A DNA stretch of 64,000 nt from Streptomyces longwoodensis (GTDB lineage Bacteria; Actinomycetota; Actinomycetes; Streptomycetales; Streptomycetaceae): contig NZ_KQ948554.1 of the NCBI RefSeq assembly GCF_001514125.1, positions 167,018-231,017 on the forward strand. The letters run 5' to 3'. Below are positions 42,383 to 50,835 of this stretch, in pieces. The position numbers and the translations under genes are program-made. How positions within the stretch are numbered: position 1 is the stretch's first letter; each line of letters begins with the position of its first letter. Under the pieces are notes generated by a model. It saw only the letters and a list, made by a program, of their open reading frames with translations, was not told the origin of the DNA and did no database searches.

Positions 42383-42743
42383 GTGCGTCCGGGGACACCA
42401 CGGCAAGGATCCGGCCAACCACGCAGAGCCACGTCGACACCCGAACTCGGGCCCGCAGGGCGCGCGGACGGCGATTCGCGCCCCGGGAGCGGAACACGGA
42501 GAGCCGTCCGTACGCTGAAGACGTCAGGGAACCGCACCCCGGGTTCCCGCCCGGGCGACCGCTCGGGGATGATCCACTGGCGCGAACCGGCCGCTGGGAC
42601 GTCACCCGTCGTGTCGTCGATGTGACGGGCACATGAAACGGTTTGCCGAACATGCGTAGGGTGCAGACAACCGAGCAGAGGCGGTCCCCGCGCGGCGGGG
42701 CACTCGGACCGGGGAGCGACGGGCCAAGGAGGGAGCCGGAGCG
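42383..42743. other. Intergenic region with promoter of the cupin regulator
   Basis: No gene is seen in these ~360 bp. TAGGGT (42657-42662) is a probable -10 for the next gene. TTGCCGAACATG (42643-42654), overlapping its upstream side, is shared with the conservon upstream region. The remaining sequence shows no clear structure. Confidence 0.45.
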
Positions 42744-43313
42744 ATGGGCGACCACAAGGAACAGCCCCTGCGGGTCGGCGCGGCCGTGCGCCGCCGCCGC
42801 CGGGCCCTCGACCTGACCCTCGCCGTCGTGGCCGAGCGCAGCGGTCTGTCGGTGCCCTTCCTGAGCCAGATCGAGAACGACCGGGCGCGCCCCAGCCGCG
42901 GCTCCCTGGAGAAGGTGGCCGACGCGCTGCGCACCACGGCCGTCGAGCTCCTCGCCGCCGCCGACCCGGCGTGCAGCGTCGACGTGGTGCGCGCCGAGAT
43001 CGGCGAGCCGGGCCCCGACCCGCAGTCCCGGTCCCTGGTGCGCGGCCACCACCAGATGCACGCGACCGAGTTCACCGGCGACCACGACGCGGGCCGCGAG
43101 TTCCAGTTCCGCAACGACCAGTTGATGTACGTCGCGGACGGCGCCGTGGAGATCGAGGCCGAGGGCCGCGCCTACCGCCTGGGCCGCGGCGACACCCTGT
43201 ACCTGACCGGCGGGGTCCGCCACCGCTGGCGGGCCACGGTGCCGGACACCCGGATCGTGGTCGTCGCCGTCGCCGAGCACATCGAGGCGGTCCGGGACCG
43301 CAAGCGCCGGTGA
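42744..43313 (+). CDS. XRE-family regulator with cupin domain
   Basis: This is a 189-residue transcription factor. The N-terminal HTH is LDLTLAVVAERSGLSVPFLSQIEN, and the C-terminal cupin is DQLMYVADGAVEIEAEGRAYRLGRGDTLYL. Such regulators sense small ligands through the cupin and often repress catabolic genes or themselves. ATG 42744 follows AAGGAGGGAG. Its stop overlaps the GTG of the next gene by four bases, so the two are an operon. Confidence 0.92.
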   Translation: MGDHKEQPLRVGAAVRRRRRALDLTLAVVAERSGLSVPFLSQIENDRARPSRGSLEKVADALRTTAVELLAAADPACSVDVVRAEIGEPGPDPQSRSLVRGHHQMHATEFTGDHDAGREFQFRNDQLMYVADGAVEIEAEGRAYRLGRGDTLYLTGGVRHRWRATVPDTRIVVVAVAEHIEAVRDRKRR

Positions 43314-44029
43314 GGGTCGTCTCCCTCGTCCCCTCCCTGACCGAGGCGATCGCCGTGACGCTGCCGGACGCCCTGGTCGGCGCCACCGACTGGTGCAGCC
43401 ACCCGGCCGGCCTCGACGTCACCCGCGTCGGCGGCACCAAGAACCCGAAGACCGACCGCATCGCCGCCCTCGCCCCCGACCTGGTGGTGGCCAACGAGGA
43501 GGAGAACCGCCCGGAGGACCTCGCCGCCCTGCGCGCGGCGGGCGTGCCCGTCCTGGTGACCGAGGTGCGCGACGTCCCGGCGGCCTTCCGCGAGCTGGAG
43601 CGGGTGCTGCGGGCGTGCGGCGCCGGCGGCCGCCCGCGCTGGCTGGACGAGGCGGAGGCGGCCTGGACGGACCTCGCCCCGCCCCCGCGCCGCACGACCG
43701 CCGTCGTGCCGGTCTGGCGCCGGCCGTGGATGGTGCTGGGCCGCGACACCTTCGCCGGCGACGTGCTGGCCCGGCTGGGCGTGGACCACCTCTACGCCGA
43801 CCACGCGGAGCGCTACCCGAGGGTCCCGCCGGCCGAGCTGCGCGCCGCGCGCCCCGACCTGGTGGTCCTCCCCGACGAGCCGTACCGCTTCACCCCGGAC
43901 GACGGACCCGAGGCGTTCCCCGGCCTGCCCTGCGCGCTCGTCGGCGGGCGGCACCTGACCTGGTACGGCCCCTCGCTCACCGAGGCCCCCCGGGAGCTGG
44001 GCGCGGCCCTGCGAGCAGCGCGCCGCTGA
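43310..44029 (+). CDS. BtuF-like helical-backbone metal receptor without signal peptide
   Basis: This is a 239-residue protein opening directly with VRVVSLVPSLTEAIAV, the start of a BtuF/FecB-type binding fold. Further blocks are IAALAPDLVVANEEENRPEDLAAL and HLTWYGPSL. With no signal peptide or lipobox it appears cytoplasmic, unlike the ABC-transporter receptors it resembles. A cobalamin- or metal-binding role is possible but unproven. The GTG overlaps the cupin regulator stop. The 3' end overlaps the convergent TDT gene by 53 bp. Confidence 0.85.
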   Translation: MRVVSLVPSLTEAIAVTLPDALVGATDWCSHPAGLDVTRVGGTKNPKTDRIAALAPDLVVANEEENRPEDLAALRAAGVPVLVTEVRDVPAAFRELERVLRACGAGGRPRWLDEAEAAWTDLAPPPRRTTAVVPVWRRPWMVLGRDTFAGDVLARLGVDHLYADHAERYPRVPPAELRAARPDLVVLPDEPYRFTPDDGPEAFPGLPCALVGGRHLTWYGPSLTEAPRELGAALRAARR

Positions 44030-45128
44030 GCAGCCCGCCCGCGGTGCGCACGGCGGCGACGCCCCAGGCGCCGACCAGCAGGACGTACAGCGCGACCGCG
44101 AGCACGTCGTAGACGACCAGCCCGGTGTGCCGGGCCAGCGCTGCCGCGCCGGTGACGCAGGTGCCGACCGGGAAGGTGAACGCCCACCACGTCATCGAGA
44201 AGCCCAGGCCCTGCCGCCGCGCCCGCACCACGTGCGCCGTGGCGAGGCACAGCCACAGCAGGGCGAAGCCCGTCACCGGCACGCCGTACAGCACGGCCAG
44301 CACCCGGAAGCCGTCGGCGTACGGGGCGGGCACCACGCCCGGCGCCACGTCCGCGAAGCGCCCCACGGCGGTGGTGGACTGGCCCAGGGGCCCGAGCACC
44401 AGGAACAGCGTCGGCGTGAGGGCGAGCGGCAGCGGGCCGCGGGTGACGAGCCGCGCGAACACCAGCGGCAGCATCAGGAAGGTCGCCAGCAGGCTCACCC
44501 CGAACAGCGCGACGCAACCCAGCAGCAGCGTCGCCCGGGCCTGACCGGCCGGGAGGTACGGCACCAGCGCCGGCCCGAGCGCCGCCGACACCATCGGCGC
44601 CACCAGCGGCAGCAGCCACACCGGCGTCGCCTGCCCCGGCTCGTCACCCCCGGGCCGCTGCCGTACGGCCATGAGGTACGGCACCGCGACCGCGGTCGCG
44701 AGCCCCACGGCCGTACCGGCGGTGAACAGCACGGCGTCCAGGGCGACGGCCGGCCCGGTCCCGATCCAGTCCCGGCCCACGCCCAGCGCGCCACCGCCCA
44801 CCGCGAGCAGGGCCATGGCCAGGCAGCCGTAGAAGGGCACGACCGCCGGGTCGCGCAGGTGGGCGCGGGCCTGGTCGCGGTGGTGGGCCCAGTGCAGGGC
44901 CCGCGCCACGAGCAGAACGGCCAGCAGGACCAGGGAGAGCGCCCAGACGGCCCCGCAGGCCGCGCGCAGCCCCGGCAGCCGCAGGGGGAGCGCGGCCCCG
45001 GCCGTGGCCACGATCGCGGTGCCCATCACGCACGCGTACCAGTTCGGGCCGAGGTGCCGCAGGGCGGGCAGGCGCGGGGCGGGGCGGACGCCAGGGGAGA
45101 CGGACAGGGGCTGGGCTGCGGTGACCAT
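43977..45128 (-). CDS. TDT-family transporter (TehA/SLAC1-like)
   Basis: This is a 383-residue membrane protein with about ten hydrophobic helices. It starts near LRHLGPNWYACVMGTAIVATA, the TDT/voltage-dependent anion channel entry motif, and has later blocks LVAPMVSAALGPALVPYL and SMTWWAFTFPVGTCVTGAAAL. The family includes tellurite/sulfite exporters and malate transporters, so the substrate is uncertain. ATG 45128 has GGAGG unusually close (1 bp), leaving the start slightly open. It is divergent from lysR. Confidence 0.88.
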   Translation of the reverse strand: MVTAAQPLSVSPGVRPAPRLPALRHLGPNWYACVMGTAIVATAGAALPLRLPGLRAACGAVWALSLVLLAVLLVARALHWAHHRDQARAHLRDPAVVPFYGCLAMALLAVGGGALGVGRDWIGTGPAVALDAVLFTAGTAVGLATAVAVPYLMAVRQRPGGDEPGQATPVWLLPLVAPMVSAALGPALVPYLPAGQARATLLLGCVALFGVSLLATFLMLPLVFARLVTRGPLPLALTPTLFLVLGPLGQSTTAVGRFADVAPGVVPAPYADGFRVLAVLYGVPVTGFALLWLCLATAHVVRARRQGLGFSMTWWAFTFPVGTCVTGAAALARHTGLVVYDVLAVALYVLLVGAWGVAAVRTAGGLLSGALLAGPRPAPGGPR

Positions 45129-45184
45129 GCCTCCACGCTGCCGCCGGGAGCGCTCCGCGACCAGGGAGGACGTCTCTATGAGGA

Positions 45185-45201
45185 CATAAGCTGGTCTTAT
45201 G
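45185..45201. promoter_or_regulatory. Palindromic operator overlapping the lysR start
   Basis: CATAAG-CTGGT-CTTATG is a perfect inverted repeat whose right arm includes the lysR ATG (45199-45201). TAAGCT (45187-45192), within it, is followed by 6 bp and the ATG, so it may also be the -10 of a leaderless transcript. It is a likely LysR binding site for autoregulation and control of the divergent transporter. Confidence 0.6.
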
Positions 45202-46191
45202 ACTGAGGGAGAGACGGGAGCGGCCGGAGGGGCTGGAGCGGCTGGGGCCGGGCACGCGTCCGCGGCGGGCGGTACGCCGGGGACCGGGCGCCCGCCGGCC
45301 GGCTCGCTGGCGCACCGCGTGCCCGACCTCGGCGCGCTGGAGCTGCTGCTGGCCGTGGCACGGCTGGGCAGCCTCGGCGCGGCGGCGCGCGAGGTGGGGA
45401 TCACCCAGCCCGCCGCCAGCAGCCGCGTCCGGTCGATGGAGCGGCAGCTCGGCGTGGCGCTGGTGGACCGCTCACCGCGCGGCTCGCGGCTCACCGACGC
45501 CGGGGCGCTCGTCACGGACTGGGCGCGGCGGGTGGTCGAGGCGGCGGAGGCGTTCGACGCGGGCGCCCAGGCGCTGCGCGACCGCCGCGACTCGCGGCTG
45601 CGGGTCGCGGCGAGCATGACCATCGCCGAGTACCTGCTGCCGGGCTGGCTGCTCGCGCTGCGCGCCCAGCGGCCCGACACGGCCGTGTCCCTGCTGGCCG
45701 GGAACTCCACGGCGGTGGCGGAGCGGCTGCTGACGGGCGAGGCGGACCTGGGCTTCGTGGAGGGGCTGACGGTCCCGGCGGGCCTGGACTCGGCGGTGGT
45801 CGCCCACGACCGGCTGATCGTGGTGACCGCCCCGGGGCACCCGTGGGCCCGCCGCCGCGCCCCGCTGTCCGCCGCCGAGCTGTCGACGACGCCCCTGATC
45901 CTCCGCGAGAAGGGCTCGGGCACCCGCCAGGTGCTCGACGCGGCCCTCGGCGGGCTGGCCCGCCCGCTGATCGAGCTGTCCTCGACCACGGCGGTGAAGG
46001 CGGCGGCGGTCGGCGGGGCAGGGCCCTCCGTGCTCAGCGAGCTGGTGGTGCGGGAGGAACTCGCCGTCCGGCGGCTGGTGGCGGTCCCGGTGGCCGACGT
46101 GTCCCTGACCCGGGACCTGCGGGCGGTCTGGCCGACCGGCCACCGCCCGACGGGCCCGGCCCGCGACCTGCTGACGCTCACGCGCACGTGA
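45199..46191 (+). CDS. LysR-family transcriptional regulator
   Basis: This is a 330-residue regulator. After a Gly/Ala-rich leader of ~40 residues, the HTH reads LELLLAVARLGSLGAAAREVGITQPAASSRVRSME. The effector domain starts at LRVAASMTIAEYLLPGWL. It probably controls the divergent TDT transporter. The leader includes a GAAGGAGAAGAG stretch, unusual for LysR proteins, so a later start is conceivable, though the operator geometry supports 45199. Its last codons lie in the CACGCGCACGTG repeat array. Confidence 0.9.
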   Translation: MTEGETGAAGGAGAAGAGHASAAGGTPGTGRPPAGSLAHRVPDLGALELLLAVARLGSLGAAAREVGITQPAASSRVRSMERQLGVALVDRSPRGSRLTDAGALVTDWARRVVEAAEAFDAGAQALRDRRDSRLRVAASMTIAEYLLPGWLLALRAQRPDTAVSLLAGNSTAVAERLLTGEADLGFVEGLTVPAGLDSAVVAHDRLIVVTAPGHPWARRRAPLSAAELSTTPLILREKGSGTRQVLDAALGGLARPLIELSSTTAVKAAAVGGAGPSVLSELVVREELAVRRLVAVPVADVSLTRDLRAVWPTGHRPTGPARDLLTLTRT

Positions 46192-46448
46192 CGCGCCGCT
46201 GGGATGCACGCGTGCGGGGGGACGCTGCGGGGGTCCACGCGTGCGTGGGGGACGCTGCTGGGCTTCGCGTACGCGTGAGGGTCGCTGCTCGGCTTCACCC
46301 GCGCGTGCCCCCACTGGCCTTCACGCTCACGGGACGCCGCTGAGCTTCACGCGCGCGTGCCCCCGCCGGCCCTTACGCGCACGTGCCTCGCCGGGCCGCC
46401 CGCCTGGGGCTCAGCCGTATCTGTCCCTGCCGACCTCACGCGCACGTG
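46179..46448. repeat. Degenerate tandem repeat array with CACGCGYRCGTG-like cores
   Basis: Units of about 26-30 bp begin near 46207, 46236, 46266, 46296, 46322 and 46348, followed by looser copies. Each starts with a palindrome-like core (CACGCGTG, TACGCGTG, CACGCGCGCGTG). Identical 12-mers CACGCGCACGTG cap the array at 46179-46190 and 46437-46448. The ends of the convergent lysR and glutamine-amidotransferase genes both lie inside it. No gene is seen in the 46192-46435 gap. Confidence 0.7.
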
Positions 46449-47158
46449 CCCCGACGGCCCGCCCGGTCCACGAGTGCCCGCATCACCCGTACGTCGTCCC
46501 CCGCCTCCGGGTGCCACTGCACCCCCAGGACCCAGTCCTCCCCGGCCGGGCCCGTCCCGCCGGTGCCCCACTCCACGGCCTCGACCGTGCCGTCCTCCGC
46601 GTGCGCCGACGCGACCAGGCCCCGCCCGAGCCGGTCCACCGCCTGGTGGTGGTAGGTCGGCACCGCCGTCTGCTCCGGGACCACCTCCGCGTACACCGTG
46701 CCCGGCACCGGCTTGACCGGGTGCCGTCCGAACACGCCCGGCACCTCCGCGTGGCCGTCGACGTGCTGCACCAGCGTCCCGCCGAGAGCGACGTTCAGCA
46801 GTTGCATGCCCCGGCAGATGCCGAGCAGCGGCACCCGCGCGGCCAGCGCCGCCCCGATCAGCGCGAGCTCCCAGGCGTCCCGCTCCCGCGCGGGCGGCCC
46901 GGTGCGGGGGTCGGCCTCGGCGCCGTAGCGCACCGGCTCCACGTCCGGTCCGCCCGCGATCACCAGCCCGTCCAGGCGGGCCACGGCCGCCGCCGCGTGC
47001 TCGGGCGCGTCGGGCGGGAGCATCGCCGCGAGGCCCCCGGCCCGCTGCACCAGCCGCGGGTAGCCGGCGGGCAGCAGCGCGGCCTCCAGCTGCCACACGC
47101 CCCACCGGGTCCCGGCCTCCAGGTACGTGCTCACACCGATCAGCGGTCGCCCGGCCAT
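46436..47158 (-). CDS. Gamma-glutamyl-amine hydrolase (PuuD-like class I amidotransferase)
   Basis: This is a 240-residue peptidase C26 family enzyme that hydrolyses gamma-glutamyl bonds. The nucleophile elbow is PLLGICRGMQLLN, and the catalytic His-Glu is in GVQWHPE. ATG 47158 has GGGAGGG upstream. Placed beside a GntR regulator and a glutamine-synthetase-like ligase, it likely cleaves the gamma-glutamyl intermediate of an amine-degradation route. Its last codons extend into the repeat array. Confidence 0.9.
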   Translation of the reverse strand: MAGRPLIGVSTYLEAGTRWGVWQLEAALLPAGYPRLVQRAGGLAAMLPPDAPEHAAAAVARLDGLVIAGGPDVEPVRYGAEADPRTGPPARERDAWELALIGAALAARVPLLGICRGMQLLNVALGGTLVQHVDGHAEVPGVFGRHPVKPVPGTVYAEVVPEQTAVPTYHHQAVDRLGRGLVASAHAEDGTVEAVEWGTGGTGPAGEDWVLGVQWHPEAGDDVRVMRALVDRAGRRGTCA

Positions 47159-47249
47159 GCGCCCTCCCGGGGGTGCCTCAATGGACTGTCTACGGACCTT
47201 TGGGTCCCGTGCCCCGTGCGTCCCGGCGGACCGTACCGTCGTGCGCCCG

Positions 47250-47993
47250 TCACGTCAGGAACCCCCTGAGCAGCGCCGCCGTCCCCGCGCAGTGCTCGCG
47301 CATGATCTCCCGCGCGGCGTCCGCGTCGCCGTCCAGCACCGCCTCCACCAGGGCGTCGTGCTGGCGCTGCGAGTGCTCCAGGTTGCGCACCAGCAGCGGG
47401 ATGCAGTCCAGCAGGTCGTTCACCGTGGCGCGGACCGCCGCGTACTGCGCGGCCAGCGTCGGCGAGCCGGACAGCTCGGCCAGCGTCAGGTGGAGCAGGG
47501 TGTCGCGCCGCCGGTAGTCGGCCAGCGGGGCGTCCCGGGTCGCGGCGAGCGCCGCCCGCAGCCGCCCGGCCCGCTCGCCGCCGGTCCCGTGCGCCGCGCA
47601 CAGGCCGGCCGCGCCGACCTCCAGCACCTCGCGGAACCGCAGCACGTCCTCCACGTCGACCCCGGCCACCCGCCGGCGCAGCTCGTCCTCGCCGCCCGCC
47701 GCACCGCCCCGGGGGCGCGGCAGCACGAACGTCCCGCCGTAGCGGCCCCGCCGGGACTCCACCAGCCCCTGGTCCTGGAGCACCTTCAGCACCTCCCGGA
47801 GCGTCACCCGGCTGATCCCCAGCCGCTCCGCGAGGACCCGTTCGGCGGGCAGCCGTCCGCCGTCCGGCACCAGGCCCAGCCGGACCACCTGCAGGATCTG
47901 CTCCAGTGCCTCCTCGAAGCCGTTGCCCGCCCGCACCGGCCGCAGCACCGGGGTCAACCGGTCCGGTGCCGTGTCACCCGCGTCCCCAGGCAT
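47250..47993 (-). CDS. GntR/FadR-family regulator
   Basis: This is a 247-residue regulator. The winged helix is GLVPDGGRLPAERVLAERLGISRVTLREVLKVL, followed by an all-helical FadR-type effector domain (FCD) with metal-type His/Asp residues (RDTLLHLTLAELSGSPTL). ATG 47993 is chosen; an in-frame ATG at 48032 would overlap the operator palindrome. It is divergent from glnA4 and probably represses the amine-catabolic genes on both sides. Confidence 0.9.
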   Translation of the reverse strand: MPGDAGDTAPDRLTPVLRPVRAGNGFEEALEQILQVVRLGLVPDGGRLPAERVLAERLGISRVTLREVLKVLQDQGLVESRRGRYGGTFVLPRPRGGAAGGEDELRRRVAGVDVEDVLRFREVLEVGAAGLCAAHGTGGERAGRLRAALAATRDAPLADYRRRDTLLHLTLAELSGSPTLAAQYAAVRATVNDLLDCIPLLVRNLEHSQRQHDALVEAVLDGDADAAREIMREHCAGTAALLRGFLT

Positions 47994-48028
47994 CCGGCCG
48001 TGCCCCCTTCCCAAGCAATGGTTCCCCG

Positions 48029-48041
48029 CCATACCTTATGG
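48029..48041. promoter_or_regulatory. Palindrome in the gntR/glnA4 divergent promoter
   Basis: CCATA-CCT-TATGG is a perfect inverted repeat. A related half-site AATGGTT lies 11 bp away. The position between divergent regulator and target gene suggests the GntR operator. Confidence 0.5.
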
Positions 48042-48086
48042 CTTCCGGTCGGCGGAAGCAGCCGAAGCCCCGAAGGAGGCCCTCCC

Positions 48087-49451
48087 GTGGCAGACCGCAC
48101 GCCCCCGCTCTCCGTCGAGGAACTGCACGTCCTCGTCGCGAGCGGTGAGATCGACACCGTCGTCCTGGCCTTCCCCGACATGCAGGGGCGCCTCCAGGGC
48201 AAGCGGTTCGCCGCCCGCTTCTTCCTCGACGAGGTCCTCCACCACGGCACCGAGGGCTGCAACTACCTCCTCGCCGTCGACGTCGAGATGAACACCGTCG
48301 ACGGCTACGCCATGTCCTCCTGGGACCGCGGCTACGGCGACTTCGCCCTGCACCCGGACCTGTCCACGCTGCGCCGCATCCCCTGGCACCCGGGCACCGC
48401 CCTGCTCGTCGCCGACCTCGCCTGGGACGACGGCTCACCCGTCGTCGCCGCGCCCCGGCAGATCCTGCGCCGCCAGCTGGAGCGCCTGGCCGAGCTGGGC
48501 CTCACCGCGCAGGTGGGCACCGAGCTGGAGTTCATCGTCTTCAAGGAGACCTACGAGCAGGCCTGGGACGCCGGCTACCGGGGCCTGACCCCGGTCAACC
48601 AGTACAACGTCGACTACTCCGTCCTCGGCACCGGCCGCATCGAGCCCCTGCTGCGCCGCATCCGCAACGAGATGGCCGGCGCCGGCCTCACCGTGGAGTC
48701 CGCCAAGGGCGAGTGCAACCCCGGCCAGCACGAGATCGCCTTCCGCTACGACGAGGCCCTGGTCACCTGCGACCAGCACGCGCTCTACAAGACGGGCGCC
48801 AAGGAGATCGCCGCCCAGGAGGGTGTCTCGCTCACCTTCATGGCCAAGTTCAACGAGCGCGAGGGCAACTCCTGCCACATCCACCTGTCGCTCACCGACG
48901 CCGAGGGCCGCAACGCCATGGCCGGGGACGGCGAGGGCGGCATGTCCGCGCTGATGCGGCACTTCCTGGCCGGCCAGCTCACCGCCCTGCGGGACTTCTC
49001 CCTGCTGTACGCGCCGCACATCAACTCCTACAAGCGGTTCCAGCCCGGCTCGTTCGCGCCGACCGCCGTCGCCTGGGGCCCCGACAACCGCACCTGTGCG
49101 CTGCGCGTGGTCGGCCACGGCCGCTCGCTGCGCTTCGAGAACCGGCTGCCCGGCGGGGACGTCAACCCCTACCTCGCCGTCGCCGGCCTGGTCGCCGCCG
49201 GGCTGTACGGCGTCGAGCACGAGCTGCCGCTGCCCGAGCCGTGCGTCGGCAACGCCTACGCCGCCGACTTCACGCACGTGCCCACCACCCTGCGCGAGGC
49301 CGCCGAGCTGTGGGAGAACAGCCCCGTCGCCCGGGCCGCGTTCGGCGACGAGGTGGTCGCCCACTACCGCAACATGGCCCGCGTCGAGCTGGACGCCTTC
49401 GACGCCGCGGTCACCGACTGGGAGCTGCGCCGCTCCTTCGAACGCCTGTGA
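48087..49451 (+). CDS. glnA4: Glutamine-synthetase-like gamma-glutamyl-amine ligase
   Basis: This 454-residue type I GS-fold enzyme has blocks VGTELEFIVFKETYEQAW, ESAKGECNPGQHEIAFRYDEAL, KFNEREGNSCHIHLSL and NPYLAVAGLVAAGLYG. It lacks the adenylylation-site region of true glutamine synthetase. The S. coelicolor homologue GlnA4 couples ethanolamine to glutamate, so this gene likely starts ethanolamine (or related amine) utilisation. GTG 48087 has AAGGAGG 7 bp upstream. It overlaps the reading start of the dehydrogenase cluster, forming an operon with the next two genes. Substrate assignment is by homology and context. Confidence 0.85.
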   Translation: MADRTPPLSVEELHVLVASGEIDTVVLAFPDMQGRLQGKRFAARFFLDEVLHHGTEGCNYLLAVDVEMNTVDGYAMSSWDRGYGDFALHPDLSTLRRIPWHPGTALLVADLAWDDGSPVVAAPRQILRRQLERLAELGLTAQVGTELEFIVFKETYEQAWDAGYRGLTPVNQYNVDYSVLGTGRIEPLLRRIRNEMAGAGLTVESAKGECNPGQHEIAFRYDEALVTCDQHALYKTGAKEIAAQEGVSLTFMAKFNEREGNSCHIHLSLTDAEGRNAMAGDGEGGMSALMRHFLAGQLTALRDFSLLYAPHINSYKRFQPGSFAPTAVAWGPDNRTCALRVVGHGRSLRFENRLPGGDVNPYLAVAGLVAAGLYGVEHELPLPEPCVGNAYAADFTHVPTTLREAAELWENSPVARAAFGDEVVAHYRNMARVELDAFDAAVTDWELRRSFERL

Positions 49452-49459
49452 GGCCCCCC

Positions 49460-50830
49460 GTGCCCGCCGCCCCCGCACTCACCCTGGACGTCCTGAACCC
49501 CGCGACCGAGGAGGTCCTCGCCACCGTCCCGGCCGCCACCGCGGCCGACGTGGACGCGGCCGTCTCCCGCGCGGCCCGCGCGCAGACCGCGTGGGCCGCC
49601 CTGGCGCCTGCCGACCGCGCCCGCCTGCTGCGCCGGTTCGCCGCCGTCGTCGACGAACACGTCGAGGAGCTGGCCCGGTTGGAGGTCCGCGAGGCCGGGC
49701 ACACCCTCGGCAACGCCCGCTGGGAAGCGGGCAACGTCCGCGACCTGCTCGACTACGCGGCCGGGGGAGTGGAGCGGCTGACCGGCCGTCAGATCCCGGT
49801 GGCGGGCGGCCTCGACGTCACCTTCCTGGAGCCGCTGGGCGTGGTGGGCGTCATCGCCCCCTGGAACTTCCCCCTGCCCATCGCCGCCTGGGGCACCGCC
49901 CCAGCGCTCGCCGCGGGCAACGCCGTCCTCCTCAAGCCGGCCGAGACGACCCCGCTGACGGCCCTGCGCCTCGCCGAACTCGCCCTGGAGGCAGGCCTGC
50001 CCGAGGGACTCTTCCAGGTCCTCCCCGGCCACGGGCCGGTGGCGGGGGACGCCCTGGTCGAGCACCCGGGCGTCGCCAAGATCGTGTTCACCGGGTCGAC
50101 GGCCGTGGGCCGCCAGGTGCTGGCGAAGGGCTCCGCCCTGCTCAAGCGGGTCACCCTCGAACTCGGCGGCAAGAGCCCCAACATCGTCTTCGCCGACGCC
50201 GACCTGCGCGCCGCCGTCGACCCCTTCTCCTTCCTCGACAACGCCGGCCAGGACTGCTGCGCCCGCACCCGCATCCTGGTCCAGGAGTCCGTGTACGACG
50301 AGGTCGCGGCCCTCCTCGCCGACGCGCTGGCCGCCGTGGTGGTCGGCGACCCGGCCGACGAGAAGACCCAGATGGGCCCGCTCATCTCACGCCGCCAGCT
50401 CGACCGGGTCCGCGGGTACGTCCCCGACGACGCCCCCGCCCTGCGCGGCAGCGCCCCCGACGGCCCGGGCTTCTGGTTCCCGCCGACCGTCCTGACCGGC
50501 GAACGGCCCGACTCCGCCGCCGCCCGCGAGGAGATCTTCGGCCCCGTCGCCGTGCTGCTCCCCTTCACCGACGAGCAGGACGCCGTCCGCCTCGCCAACG
50601 ACACCCCGTACGGCCTGTCGGGCTCCGTCTGGACCCGTGACGTCGGGCGCGCCCTGCGCGTCTCGCGCGCCGTGCGGGCCGGCAACCTCTCCGTCAACTC
50701 CCACTCCAGCGTGCGCTACTCGACGCCGTTCGGCGGCTTCAAGCAGTCCGGCCTCGGCCGGGAGCTGGGCCCGGACGCCCTCGCCGCGTTCACCGAGACC
50801 AAGAACGTCTTCCTCAGCACGGAGGCCTGA
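49460..50830 (+). CDS. NAD(P)-dependent aldehyde dehydrogenase
   Basis: This is a 456-residue ALDH. The cofactor region is GVIAPWNFPL and FTGSTAVGRQV, the general base Glu is in TLELGGKSPNIVF, and the nucleophile is C266 in GQDCCART. It would oxidise the aldehyde formed from the gamma-glutamylated amine. GTG 49460 has GAGG upstream; GTG 49448, which overlaps the glnA4 stop by three bases, is an equally possible coupled start. It is the second gene of the amine cluster. Confidence 0.92.
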   Translation: MPAAPALTLDVLNPATEEVLATVPAATAADVDAAVSRAARAQTAWAALAPADRARLLRRFAAVVDEHVEELARLEVREAGHTLGNARWEAGNVRDLLDYAAGGVERLTGRQIPVAGGLDVTFLEPLGVVGVIAPWNFPLPIAAWGTAPALAAGNAVLLKPAETTPLTALRLAELALEAGLPEGLFQVLPGHGPVAGDALVEHPGVAKIVFTGSTAVGRQVLAKGSALLKRVTLELGGKSPNIVFADADLRAAVDPFSFLDNAGQDCCARTRILVQESVYDEVAALLADALAAVVVGDPADEKTQMGPLISRRQLDRVRGYVPDDAPALRGSAPDGPGFWFPPTVLTGERPDSAAAREEIFGPVAVLLPFTDEQDAVRLANDTPYGLSGSVWTRDVGRALRVSRAVRAGNLSVNSHSSVRYSTPFGGFKQSGLGRELGPDALAAFTETKNVFLSTEA

Positions 50831-50835
50831 GCCGC

